A stretch of DNA of 64,000 bases, from NCBI GenBank assembly GCA_020629515.1, contig JAHDDE010000004.1, positions 1-64,000 on the forward strand. Direction: 5' to 3'. The position numbers and the translations under genes were made by a program. This DNA is from Saprospiraceae bacterium. Its GTDB lineage: Bacteria > Bacteroidota > Bacteroidia > Chitinophagales > Saprospiraceae. Of the stretch, positions 1-9,449 are shown one piece after another (positions within the stretch are counted from its first letter, which is position 1; the number at the start of each line of letters is the position of its first letter). Below the pieces are notes generated by a model. It did no database searches. It saw nothing but the letters and a program-made list of their open reading frames with translations, and was not told the origin of the DNA.

Positions 1-193
1 TGGGTTGATAGGTGAAGTAAGGGCCAAAGTTAATTGAGCGTATGCAGTGATGAAGTGTGTCTTGTATTGGATAAGTCATTCAATTTGATCCTTGTAAACG
101 CTGTTAAGATAAGGATTCTTTTATGACCAAGAAAGCTGACATGACTTGGAGGGTATATAAAGTCAGGTAGAGATAGTACTAATTATAGATAGC

Positions 194-1432
194 TTAAGCT
201 GATTCATACGATACTTCTACTTGGCCATTTATGAGTCGATTTTCAATATCCAATCCACTAAAGACCCCTTGTATATTTTTTTCTCCTTTGTTTAAATAAT
301 AGGTTTTTAAGAAAAATTCTAATCTTGAGAATAATGCAATACCGGTTAATCGAAAACTAAAATGAATGACAGAACCATTCTGTATTAATTCAAAATGGTC
401 TCTATTGATGAGGACTCCAGAGGTTAGTGGAGTGATCTTGTAGGTGTTACTATTGATCAGAAATGAGAAATCTCCTATGTGCTTTTCATTTTGATGGAGT
501 TGACAAAGATATTTTCCTGGGATTTTTTCGTAAGTGATGCTATAGGGACTATTAGGAGAAATTTCCAACTTGTCATTTGGTATAACCGCATCATTTTCGA
601 TTCTCACATTTCTCAATTCTTGTGCGATGTAAGCGGGTACTTTACTTGTGAGAGATTTAGATACCATCTCTTCTTTAGAGTTGCATTTTTCATGTATTGT
701 TTTTACCGCGATTACCTTATTATTGATATCGAATGCTGAGAGTACCCCTATGATGAATGCGCTCCGGCTGGGGTCTCCATAACCGATGTATAGTATACTT
801 TCGCCTCCTTCTACCATTCTTCCATCCATTAAGGTTTTGGTCCTGACATGCAAGATGTCAGCCCGTTTTTTTACGGTGCCATAGTATAAGAATTCTTTAA
901 AGGATCCATCTTTTTGTGGATAGAGATATCTGTATTCTAAGTTTTTCCAGTCATTGAGGACGGTGATCTGAGCTTTGACAATTTCTTTATATTCTCCGTA
1001 GTAGTACCCTACATAGTAGTAGGTTTTTTCTGAATTGGAGGAAGAGATCAGGTTCAATTGTTTTGATTTTTCTGCATGATCTTCGATGGCATTTTGGGCA
1101 AATGCATTGACATCCTCGTAGCCGATATATTGGAAGAGTATTACTTTATAGAACCCATTCAATTTGAGGATGGGCTTGCCAGTTTGTAGCTCTCTGTTCT
1201 TATCATAGAGGTATTTTCCATTGACAAAACCATGAGTTAGTTTTTCCAGATCTTGTTTCAGATTGGGCAGCTGTGGATTGTAATTGCCGAAACCATATAG
1301 TTGTGTGACTTTGCTCAAGGCCGGAACTTGGTGGGTAGTTTTGAATTTTTCCAAAACCTTATTCAATAGTATTTTAAAACTATAGGCCGTGATATATAGG
1401 GTGTTGGATTCTGGTGTTTTTATTTTTTCCAT
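194..1432 (-). CDS. hypothetical protein with no recognised family
   Basis: Long ORF in the track (194..1579). The more likely start is the internal Met at 1432 (MEKIKTPESN...), because upstream codons look like AT-rich intergenic sequence. No signal peptide or known motif recognised. Confidence 0.7.
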   Translation of the reverse strand: MEKIKTPESNTLYITAYSFKILLNKVLEKFKTTHQVPALSKVTQLYGFGNYNPQLPNLKQDLEKLTHGFVNGKYLYDKNRELQTGKPILKLNGFYKVILFQYIGYEDVNAFAQNAIEDHAEKSKQLNLISSSNSEKTYYYVGYYYGEYKEIVKAQITVLNDWKNLEYRYLYPQKDGSFKEFLYYGTVKKRADILHVRTKTLMDGRMVEGGESILYIGYGDPSRSAFIIGVLSAFDINNKVIAVKTIHEKCNSKEEMVSKSLTSKVPAYIAQELRNVRIENDAVIPNDKLEISPNSPYSITYEKIPGKYLCQLHQNEKHIGDFSFLINSNTYKITPLTSGVLINRDHFELIQNGSVIHFSFRLTGIALFSRLEFFLKTYYLNKGEKNIQGVFSGLDIENRLINGQVEVSYESA

Positions 1433-1567
1433 TCTATTCCTATTTATAATTATGAATTCCAAAATAAAATAAAAAGAATTAGAAATAACTGAATAGAAGA
1501 AATTCCTATCGAGATTTAAAAGGTAAAGGATCGATTTACCATCATTTATATTATTAAATACTAAAAC

Positions 1568-3934
1568 ATGAAAAAGCATATTTACCTATTATTTCTTTTG
1601 CTTTCGACCTTAGCCTATGCACAACAAATCACCATATCTGGACATATTGTTGATGCTACTGGAGAGGCTTTGATTGGAGCTACTGTAATGGAAAAAGGAA
1701 CAGCAAATGGTACTGTTTCGGATTATAATGGAAACTATGAGCTCACAGTCGCATCATCGAGCTCTACCTTGCTAATAACCTATACTGGTTATGCGTCTAC
1801 GGAAATAGCTCTGGAAGGCCAAAGTAGAGTAGACGTGACTATGATCGAGTCTGCCGAGGAGTTGAGTGAGATCGTAGTGAGCGGATTTACTGGAGTTGTC
1901 GGTCGAGCGCGCAAAAGGACAGAATCAATTCAAAAAATACCAGAATCCGTTACAGCACTAAATAGTGATGGTATAGAAAAAGCAGGTATTAATAATGTCG
2001 CTGATTTCGCCGAGTTGGTACCTAATATGAAGTTGAGCGAATCACAAGCAGTAGGGGTTAACTTTCTTGTCGTCAGAGGTATCCCGCAGATCAGAAATGC
2101 CGATGCTCCAGTGGCTTTTGTTGTGGATGGGGTGACTATACCAGATCCGGCTTTGCTCAATCAAGAAGTGTTTGATCTTGCCTTGATCGAGGCGGTTAAG
2201 GGACCTCAAGGTGCTTTGTACGGAAAGAATGCGATAGGTGGTGCAATCAATATTTACTCAAAAGAACCAACCAATGACTCTAAGAATAACATCCAGTTGG
2301 GAGCAGGAAATGGTGGGTTTTATTCTGGTCAATTGGTCTCTTCTGGTGCACTATCTGAGGACAAAGCCTACTATAGAGTATCTGCTAAATATCAAAATTT
2401 TGACGGACTACTTACTAATGATTTTTTGGACCAAAAAGTGGATTATAGTCAAGACCTCAACTTGAGAGGACAAGTCATATTAACTCCGTCAAGTAAGGTA
2501 AAGGCAACAGCTACTTTACAGTATATGAATACAGATGCTGGAGCTACCTACTATTCTATCAGCCCAGCAAGCATTGGGACAGGTGGTTTGTTAGAACCCA
2601 TCGACCCTAACCCCAATAATGAAAATAGTACCATCTATCAAGATCAAATAGGAAATTCTGATATGGAAAATCTATTTGGTAGTTTGAACCTTCAATTTAA
2701 TTTAGGCAAATCCAAACTCCAAAGTATCACCTCTTATAATAAAGTAGACAGGAATACTATTGGTGATCTGGACTTTACCGAAGAGCCTTTTGATGGTTTT
2801 GTAAACTTTTTTGGATTGGATCAAGGGGAGTTTAATAATACGGCTTCTTTCAATCAGGAATTGAGACTATCCAACACTAATAAGAGCGCTAAACTGGACT
2901 GGAGTCTTGGAGGATTTTATCAAAATGTGGAACGAGATTTTTATCAATCAGATCTTACATTGAGTCCAGATTGGGCCGTGACAGATTATACTGTGACTTT
3001 TAATACGATAGCATTTTTTGGATTTTTGGATTATAAGTTGACAGATTTATTGACGGCTTCTATTGGCTTGAGATATGATATTGATGATTTCGAACAAGAG
3101 GATAGATTGCCCGTCCTTTTTGGAGAACCTGAGCCGATTATTAATGAGCGTGGCGACAATGTCCTCCAGCCTAAGCTCTCATTGAGCTATCAGGCATCTG
3201 AAAATGTCCTTGCTTATGCGAACTATGGCAGAGGCTATCGTGCAGGTGGATTTAATCCTCAGATCACAGATCTATACAATCTTGATTACGAAAAGGAGTT
3301 ATCCGACAATTATGAAATAGGCATTAAAACTTCGTCATGGGGTAATAGATTTTTATTGAATGGATCAATATTTTACTCTAAGTTTTCTAACCGCCAACAG
3401 TTTGCTATCGAACCTGAATTCTTCATTCCTGGTAACTTCAATTATGAACAAAGCACAATTGTAGGATTTGAAATAGACTCTAAAACTCGGGTGTCTAAAT
3501 ATTTGGATATATTATTCAGCTATGGTTTTGTAGATTCTAAAATTGACGTAGGTGGTTTTACAGGGGGGGATAATGGTATGGCATCTGACCTTAATGAGTT
3601 CAATGGTAATATCACTTCATTTGTGCCACGTAGTAATTTTAACCTTGGTCTTGCCTCAAGTTTTGATGTGTCAGAAAAGGCCTCATTAGACCTCAATGTT
3701 AATTTAAATGGTACTGGAAAGATATATTGGTCTGATTTTAATGAGGAAGGAAGTTATTCTGATGGATATCAATTATTAGATGCCAGAGCCACACTAAACC
3801 TTGATAAATTCAGCATTTCATTATGGGGAAAAAATATAACCAATCAAAAGTACTATCTCGAGCTTGACACTTTTGGATTCGGCTGGATAGGCCGTCCTGC
3901 AACGATTGGACTTACGGTAGGGGCTGATTTTTAA
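1568..3934 (+). CDS. TonB-dependent receptor with N-terminal carboxypeptidase-regulatory-like domain
   Basis: Signal peptide, ISGHIVDATGEALIGATVMEKGTANGTVSDYNGNYEL domain, plug domain (IPESVTALNSDGIEKAGINNVADFAELVPN), beta-barrel and aromatic C-terminus. Confidence 0.93.
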   Translation: MKKHIYLLFLLLSTLAYAQQITISGHIVDATGEALIGATVMEKGTANGTVSDYNGNYELTVASSSSTLLITYTGYASTEIALEGQSRVDVTMIESAEELSEIVVSGFTGVVGRARKRTESIQKIPESVTALNSDGIEKAGINNVADFAELVPNMKLSESQAVGVNFLVVRGIPQIRNADAPVAFVVDGVTIPDPALLNQEVFDLALIEAVKGPQGALYGKNAIGGAINIYSKEPTNDSKNNIQLGAGNGGFYSGQLVSSGALSEDKAYYRVSAKYQNFDGLLTNDFLDQKVDYSQDLNLRGQVILTPSSKVKATATLQYMNTDAGATYYSISPASIGTGGLLEPIDPNPNNENSTIYQDQIGNSDMENLFGSLNLQFNLGKSKLQSITSYNKVDRNTIGDLDFTEEPFDGFVNFFGLDQGEFNNTASFNQELRLSNTNKSAKLDWSLGGFYQNVERDFYQSDLTLSPDWAVTDYTVTFNTIAFFGFLDYKLTDLLTASIGLRYDIDDFEQEDRLPVLFGEPEPIINERGDNVLQPKLSLSYQASENVLAYANYGRGYRAGGFNPQITDLYNLDYEKELSDNYEIGIKTSSWGNRFLLNGSIFYSKFSNRQQFAIEPEFFIPGNFNYEQSTIVGFEIDSKTRVSKYLDILFSYGFVDSKIDVGGFTGGDNGMASDLNEFNGNITSFVPRSNFNLGLASSFDVSEKASLDLNVNLNGTGKIYWSDFNEEGSYSDGYQLLDARATLNLDKFSISLWGKNITNQKYYLELDTFGFGWIGRPATIGLTVGADF

Positions 3935-3948
3935 AAAAAATAAAATAT

Positions 3949-3983
3949 AATCCGTGTCATGGATTGTATCCTTGGCACGGATT
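3949..3983. other. inverted repeat / hairpin between the TonB receptor and M29-like genes
   Basis: aatccgtgtca...tggcacggatt, 11-bp stem with one G-U-type mismatch and a 13-nt loop. No clear U-tract. Confidence 0.5.
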
Positions 3984-4049
3984 AATAAAAGACACTTATC
4001 TAATAGTAGATCTAAATTTTTGCTGATAAATATTTTAACAAATAAACAA

Positions 4050-5105
4050 ATGGAGTCATCAATAAAAAGAGTTAGAGCCATAGTTGCGAAGGTACTTATT
4101 GAGGATATGTTTAAAGTGCAAAAGGGTGAAACTGTAGCGATTACAGCGGACATTGGTTCAGACCGAGAAACAGTAAATTCTATAGCTGAGGCAGTATCTA
4201 AGACTGGGGGAAAACCATTGGTCATGTGGATTCCGAAGGGTAGGGGAGACGCTCAAATTGGTATGCCAGATTGGCCCTCAGCCGCATTGACAGCCGCATT
4301 ATGTGAAGTAGATGTCTGGATCGAAATGACCTCTACGGTGATGCTCTATTCTGATATTTGGGAAACGGCAATGGCGCAAAATAAAAAGTTGCGATATTTG
4401 ATCATAGGCAATAGCAGTATACAGTCTATCAAACGTGTCTTTACAGGTTTTGATATCAAGCTATTAGGAAAGCTACTTTGGCAAGTGTTGGAGATGGCTA
4501 AAAAAGCCAAGACAATAAAAATCACGAGTCCTAATGGAACAGATGTGTCATACGACGTGGATTTAGATTATGCTTTTGATATCGATGATGGAGATTATTC
4601 CAAGCCCATTTTTGGCACGGCTCCTGGCTATGTCAATATTGTACCCAAATTAGGAAGTATGAATGGCAAAATAGTTTTTGATCTATTGACTAATGCGGAT
4701 GTGTATGACAATCAAAATGAAGTGGCATTCATCATGAAAGATGGAGTGATTAGTGAGGTGGTAGGCAATGAAGAAGCAGAAAAGTTTAAAGATTTTCTTG
4801 CGTCATTTGAAGATCCCAATATGTATAAAATTTCTCACCATATGATTGGTTTAAATCCTGGTGTACGACAGCTTTGCGGAGAGATTGTAGAAGATGAAAG
4901 AATATGGGGAGGTGTTGATTTTGGTTTTGGACATACCAGCCCAATTGATATGCCACCCGCTGGGCAAATGGCCAAATCGCATTTTGATGGAGTGGTTGCT
5001 AAGACTTCTATCTTTTTTGATGATCAACAATTGGTGAATAATGGTGAAGTGTGTCATCCTGACTTGAGAGAGTTAGTTGAACAAATTTTAGGGCAGTATG
5101 CGTAA
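4050..5105 (+). CDS. M29-family aminopeptidase-like / NicX-like metalloenzyme
   Basis: ORF in track (3954..5105). Start at 4050 preferred because the upstream part overlaps a hairpin. C-terminal GEIVEDER, GHTSPIDMPP and HFDGVV resemble M29 metal-ligand motifs. Confidence 0.8.
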   Translation: MESSIKRVRAIVAKVLIEDMFKVQKGETVAITADIGSDRETVNSIAEAVSKTGGKPLVMWIPKGRGDAQIGMPDWPSAALTAALCEVDVWIEMTSTVMLYSDIWETAMAQNKKLRYLIIGNSSIQSIKRVFTGFDIKLLGKLLWQVLEMAKKAKTIKITSPNGTDVSYDVDLDYAFDIDDGDYSKPIFGTAPGYVNIVPKLGSMNGKIVFDLLTNADVYDNQNEVAFIMKDGVISEVVGNEEAEKFKDFLASFEDPNMYKISHHMIGLNPGVRQLCGEIVEDERIWGGVDFGFGHTSPIDMPPAGQMAKSHFDGVVAKTSIFFDDQQLVNNGEVCHPDLRELVEQILGQYA

Positions 5106-5118
5106 GTAACTATCTCTT

Positions 5119-6378
5119 ATGTCTGACAACAACCAATATACTAATAGCAAGGTTGAACCTCAAGATTATACCTCAGGCTGGAAGATAGCCCTTGTGTTAA
5201 CAGGACTTGGTGTTTCGTTGCCTGTTCTTTATTTAGGAGCAGAAGTAGCATTAAACTTGGGTTTTGTTGATGCGATGATTGCTTTTGGTGTTTCAACCTT
5301 GGTATTGACAGTCCTATGTATGGTTACTACTTTGATTGGTAACCGTTCTCGTTTGTCTACTTATATGATTTTGCGATTTTCTTTCGGAAAACATGGCGCA
5401 AAAGTTATAAACTTCATTTTTGGATTAAGTTTGCTGGGATGGTTTTCGGTGGCCTTAGAACTATTAGCACAAGCCATTCAGGATACTGCGATAAGCACCA
5501 TAGACCTCCATATTCCGCTTTGGATGATCATATTATTAGGTAGTACTCTTATTACTCTCACGACTATTTACGGAATTAAAACTCTGGAGAGATTGGCTAA
5601 TTTGGCCGTGCCTATATTGTTGATATTTTTGGTTTATGTGGTTTATATTTCTATAGGACAAGAACCAAATTACCTCCAAGTTATGCTTGCATATGAAGCT
5701 CCTAAGGACAGTATGACTCTGTTTGAAGGAACTGCCGCTTTGATTGGTTCAGCTATACTTGTGCCCGTTCTTATGGCAGATTTTTCCAGATTTATTTATA
5801 ATGATCGACAAAGTCTATTGTCTGTTTTAGGTCTTGCGATTGGGACACCATTCGTATATATCATTAGTACTATAATTGCCATTCAAACAGGCGAGGTAGA
5901 CATTATACAGATGATGAAATCCTTTAATCTTGTCATACCCGCATTTGTCTTGATCTTTGTATCTACCTGGTTAACTAATGCAACCAATTTGTACTCTATA
6001 TCACTGACCTTTTCTACTGTAGTCGAATCTTATGGATATACGAAGATGTGCTTGATAACAAGTTTTCTTGGCACCGTTATGGCATTAATGCGGTTTTCTA
6101 ATTACTTCATTGAGTTTTTGAATATACTTGGAATATTTGCTCCCTCCATAGCAGCCATATACATTTTGGATTTCTTTTGGTTGAAGAAACAACGTTATGA
6201 CTTAGATCACATTCAGCCTTGGGGGATACCGGCATTATTAAGCGGCACGATCAGCTCATTAATTACTCTTTTTACCTATCTGGAGGTGTTTCATATTACC
6301 GAAGCCTATTTCATTGATTCGTTTTTGATCGCAGGGGTGTTATACTTTTTATTGAGCAGGAGTGAGTCAAAAAATTAA
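5119..6378 (+). CDS. NCS1-type cytosine/purine permease-like transporter
   Basis: 12-TM hydrophobic pattern with N-terminal W-K-I-A-L-V-L-T-G-L-G-V-S-L-P and NRSRLSTYMILRFSFGKHGAKVINFIFGLSLLGWFSV, typical of the cytosine permease family. Confidence 0.88.
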   Translation: MSDNNQYTNSKVEPQDYTSGWKIALVLTGLGVSLPVLYLGAEVALNLGFVDAMIAFGVSTLVLTVLCMVTTLIGNRSRLSTYMILRFSFGKHGAKVINFIFGLSLLGWFSVALELLAQAIQDTAISTIDLHIPLWMIILLGSTLITLTTIYGIKTLERLANLAVPILLIFLVYVVYISIGQEPNYLQVMLAYEAPKDSMTLFEGTAALIGSAILVPVLMADFSRFIYNDRQSLLSVLGLAIGTPFVYIISTIIAIQTGEVDIIQMMKSFNLVIPAFVLIFVSTWLTNATNLYSISLTFSTVVESYGYTKMCLITSFLGTVMALMRFSNYFIEFLNILGIFAPSIAAIYILDFFWLKKQRYDLDHIQPWGIPALLSGTISSLITLFTYLEVFHITEAYFIDSFLIAGVLYFLLSRSESKN

Positions 6379-6449
6379 TTACAACTTAATTATTTTTTAA
6401 TTACCTCACATATTTTATTCGCAACGGAAGTTGTTATAAATGTTGATGC

Positions 6450-7061
6450 TTACTGTCCTACGAGGATCTTATATTCCTGTGGTATCGTGATGCCATGAAG
6501 GCCATCTGTCAATCCATAAAAAATACTTGCCGTAATCATAGCACCGAGGGTGATCAGGACATAAGACTGTATTTTAGGAGTAATGCCTAATACTGACTTA
6601 TTACACCTCTTAAAATGTATAGCCGATAAATGTCCAAAGAAAGACATGATGGCCAACCCGTAATAGGGAATGAAAAATAGGTTAAAAGGGAAGTAATTGA
6701 TCCCTGCAGCACCGAAATAAACATTAGTGTCCAGATGAAGAATAATCCTACCTACTAATATGGCAGTAACATGGATGACTAAGAATACGGCTAAATAGAG
6801 CCCACTAAGGAGATGAAGCCGATGAAAACTAAATCTACTTTTAGAGCGATACATAAGATACAGCCGTACGCCTGTGATGATCTGAATCATAACAACAGCT
6901 AAAAGAATACATTCAGCGAAAGGATTCCTATACACCAATCTCAGCTTTGCCATCACTTCTATATGGGTGTGGATACCGTATATACTCATGAAATGATTAA
7001 ATAAATGTAATCCTATGAAAAGGGTAATGATCATGCCAGAGATATAATGTGTTCTACGCAT
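6450..7061 (-). CDS. membrane protein, cytochrome-b-like / succinate dehydrogenase-like membrane fold
   Basis: Multiple TM helices with intramembrane His residues (GLHLFNH, HRLHLLSG, LVIHVTA). Confidence 0.55.
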   Translation of the reverse strand: MRRTHYISGMIITLFIGLHLFNHFMSIYGIHTHIEVMAKLRLVYRNPFAECILLAVVMIQIITGVRLYLMYRSKSRFSFHRLHLLSGLYLAVFLVIHVTAILVGRIILHLDTNVYFGAAGINYFPFNLFFIPYYGLAIMSFFGHLSAIHFKRCNKSVLGITPKIQSYVLITLGAMITASIFYGLTDGLHGITIPQEYKILVGQ

Positions 7062-7118
7062 CTTTTTGTATCAAAATTCAGTAAAGGCTTCAATAATACA
7101 TTTGATATAAATCAAATT

Positions 7119-7694
7119 CTATCGGTGAGGTCTGCGGATTCGACTTAGTGTCTCCAGTGTGATGCCTAAGTAGGATGCGATATGAGTTAATGGAACTCTT
7201 TTAGTGATATCTGGCCTGATATCCAACAATTTTTTGTAACGCTCTTCAGCGGAATGAAACTGGATAGAAGCGATCTTTTCTTGTTGCTTGAGCATGGTCT
7301 GGGTGACGATTTTTCTGAGTAGTCGTTCGAATTCATGATATCGATCTGCTAAAGCCTCAACTTGGTCTCGCTGAAATTCCACCAGTATACTATCCTCTAA
7401 TAGCTCAATATAATGCGGACTTGGTCGGTCGCTAAAGAAACTCACGATCGCACTGATGAATTCACCTTCAAAAGCAATCCAGTCTGTTACTTCCTTTCCA
7501 TCATGGAGATAATAGGCTCGGGCGCAACCACTGATCAAATAAAAAGTCTGATGAGAATATTGCCCCTCACGAACCAATACGCTGTGCTTCTTCTGTTGGT
7601 GAAGTTTGGCCATCGAGAGCATCTCCTCTTTACAAGCCGAAGAAAGAGGGTGAAAGTTTTCTTCAATAGATTGCAAAAGGTCCTGTGGAATCAT
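7119..7694 (-). CDS. Crp/Fnr family transcriptional regulator
   Basis: cNMP-binding fold and C-terminal HTH (VPLTHIASYLGITLETLSRIRR). Confidence 0.88.
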   Translation of the reverse strand: MIPQDLLQSIEENFHPLSSACKEEMLSMAKLHQQKKHSVLVREGQYSHQTFYLISGCARAYYLHDGKEVTDWIAFEGEFISAIVSFFSDRPSPHYIELLEDSILVEFQRDQVEALADRYHEFERLLRKIVTQTMLKQQEKIASIQFHSAEERYKKLLDIRPDITKRVPLTHIASYLGITLETLSRIRRPHR

Positions 7695-8008
7695 GATTCG
7701 ACCTCTATTTCAATGCCTTCGAACCATCGAGTGAAGAGATTATAAGATAAAGAGCCGATCGCTCCTGCAATCATTCCTAATCCCATGAAGATCAGGGGCA
7801 TACCGATCAGCGCCCCAAAGGCAAGAAGAGTCCCGTAGCTCAGGCCTGGAGTTTCGTCGTTCTCGATCCAATCTAATGTAACTGCTACGTCGAGGAGTAG
7901 GCCACCAAAAGAATAGAGTATCCCTAAGATTAAGCCAATGAGTGCCCCAATAAAAGCCAAGAGCTTCATAAGACTATACGGGTGTATCGTTCTCAGCAAC
8001 ATTTTCAT
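7691..8008 (-). CDS. small membrane protein
   Basis: ORF with hydrophobic segments, overlapping the Crp/Fnr gene by 4 nt (translational-coupling arrangement). Confidence 0.6.
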   Translation of the reverse strand: MKMLLRTIHPYSLMKLLAFIGALIGLILGILYSFGGLLLDVAVTLDWIENDETPGLSYGTLLAFGALIGMPLIFMGLGMIAGAIGSLSYNLFTRWFEGIEIEVES

Positions 8009-8147
8009 AAATGTCCATTTATTTAGTATACAATCTATAGGATGAATAATGTTATCGAAAGAGTCAATAATACCAGTAAGTTACTCAATCAATAACTTAT
8101 AATTATAGTTTCTCCTTATTTTACCTTTTATCTAAAAATGGCTAATC

Positions 8148-9269
8148 ATGCGCTTCTTCGTTTTATCGTCTTTCATTTTTCTCTTCATTCAATGCAAATC
8201 TGACGCTCCAAGTACCAATGAGCAGCCAAAAGAACAAGAAACTACTTTAGCCAAATTTGAGCCAGAGGATGGTAAAGTCATTCTATTTGTGGGACAAGAG
8301 TTAGAATCTATAGGTGGATTAGAAGATTGGAATGATGGATATTATGATCACTTCCCACATCCCGGAGGATTTACTATGTATACTAAAATTCGTCCTGGAG
8401 ACGAGGAGTTTGGTTTTACTTATTCCGGTTTGTCAGGGGTGACTACTACCGATGATTGGGGAGACAGTCCAAGTAACATGTCTTTGCAGATAGCGGACGA
8501 GGATTTTGCACATAGCGCATTAGCGATAGGATTAGAAATCGTGAATCATGAGGGAGAAATCGCTGCGGGAGAGTTAGACTCGTTAGTGGATGCTTTGGGG
8601 CGGTGGATTCAATCTTTAGAGGAGCGGCCAGTATTTCTAAGGATCGGATATGAATTCGGCGGATCATGGAATCACTATGACAAGGAGGATTATATCAAAG
8701 CCTACAAAAGAATTAAAGATCGATATGATGCACAAGGCATCAATAATATCGCATATGTCTGGCAGTCGCATGGTTGGGGGCAAGATCAAGCGGATTTGTT
8801 GAGCTGGTATCCAGGCGATGACTATGTAGATTGGTGTGGGTTTTCATTTTTTTCGAGATGGTCCGAGGTACAGATGATACAGTTTGCTAAAGAACGCAAT
8901 AAGCCGGTGTTTATAGCTGAAGCTACTCCAACGATTTCTTCGGCCACAGTAAAAGAAAATGGTAAAACTAAAGAGACCTTACTGAGTAATCCTGAACAGG
9001 CAAAAGAAGCATGGAAAGAATGGTTCACACCTTTCTTTAATATGATAGATGATCATCCAGAGACCATTAAAGCGATCAGCTATATCAACTGTCACTGGAA
9101 GTCTCATCCTATGTGGGTGAATAATCCAACCTTTATGGATGTAGATGCTCGATTGCAGACTAATTCTGAAATCACCGAAAAATGGAAAGCGATTACCAAC
9201 CAAGAAAAATATCTTAAAAGCAGTCCAAAGCTATTCGATTATCTATGGCACAGAAATAAATCAAATTAA
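8148..9269 (+). CDS. lipoprotein with GH26-like / beta-mannanase-like glycosidase fold
   Basis: Lipobox (FIFLFIQCKS). RIGYEFGGSWNHYDKEDYIKAYKRI and KPVFIAEATP resemble GH26 catalytic regions. Confidence 0.7.
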   Translation: MRFFVLSSFIFLFIQCKSDAPSTNEQPKEQETTLAKFEPEDGKVILFVGQELESIGGLEDWNDGYYDHFPHPGGFTMYTKIRPGDEEFGFTYSGLSGVTTTDDWGDSPSNMSLQIADEDFAHSALAIGLEIVNHEGEIAAGELDSLVDALGRWIQSLEERPVFLRIGYEFGGSWNHYDKEDYIKAYKRIKDRYDAQGINNIAYVWQSHGWGQDQADLLSWYPGDDYVDWCGFSFFSRWSEVQMIQFAKERNKPVFIAEATPTISSATVKENGKTKETLLSNPEQAKEAWKEWFTPFFNMIDDHPETIKAISYINCHWKSHPMWVNNPTFMDVDARLQTNSEITEKWKAITNQEKYLKSSPKLFDYLWHRNKSN

Positions 9270-9363
9270 AATGTGACTTATTCAGATAGTGGCGTCTTAA
9301 GACCTATAGCATAATATAACAACCTTTATTTTTACTAAATCGACTCACCTTTTATAATAATAT

Positions 9364-9393
9364 AAACCCAACAATACTGTTGGGTTTTTTTAT
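9364..9393 (+). terminator. Rho-independent terminator
   Basis: aaacccaaca-atac-tgttgggttt, perfect 10-bp stem with following T-run, downstream of the GH26-like gene. Confidence 0.85.
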
Positions 9394-9449
9394 TGTCTAT
9401 ATCTGCTCGTTATTTTTTATTGGCTTTCTTATTTTGTGCATGGAGCATC

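Noticed and set aside
1930-2160. Short antisense ORFs within the TonB receptor, and similar small ORFs within other genes (e.g. 7413..7745, 8446..8667, 16599..16829, 43145..43516)
   Set aside because: Fully antisense to well-supported genes, with no domain or start-site support.
3821-4225. 134-aa minus-strand ORF bridging the TonB receptor and M29-like gene
   Set aside because: Antisense to two confident genes and crosses the hairpin; no recognisable content.
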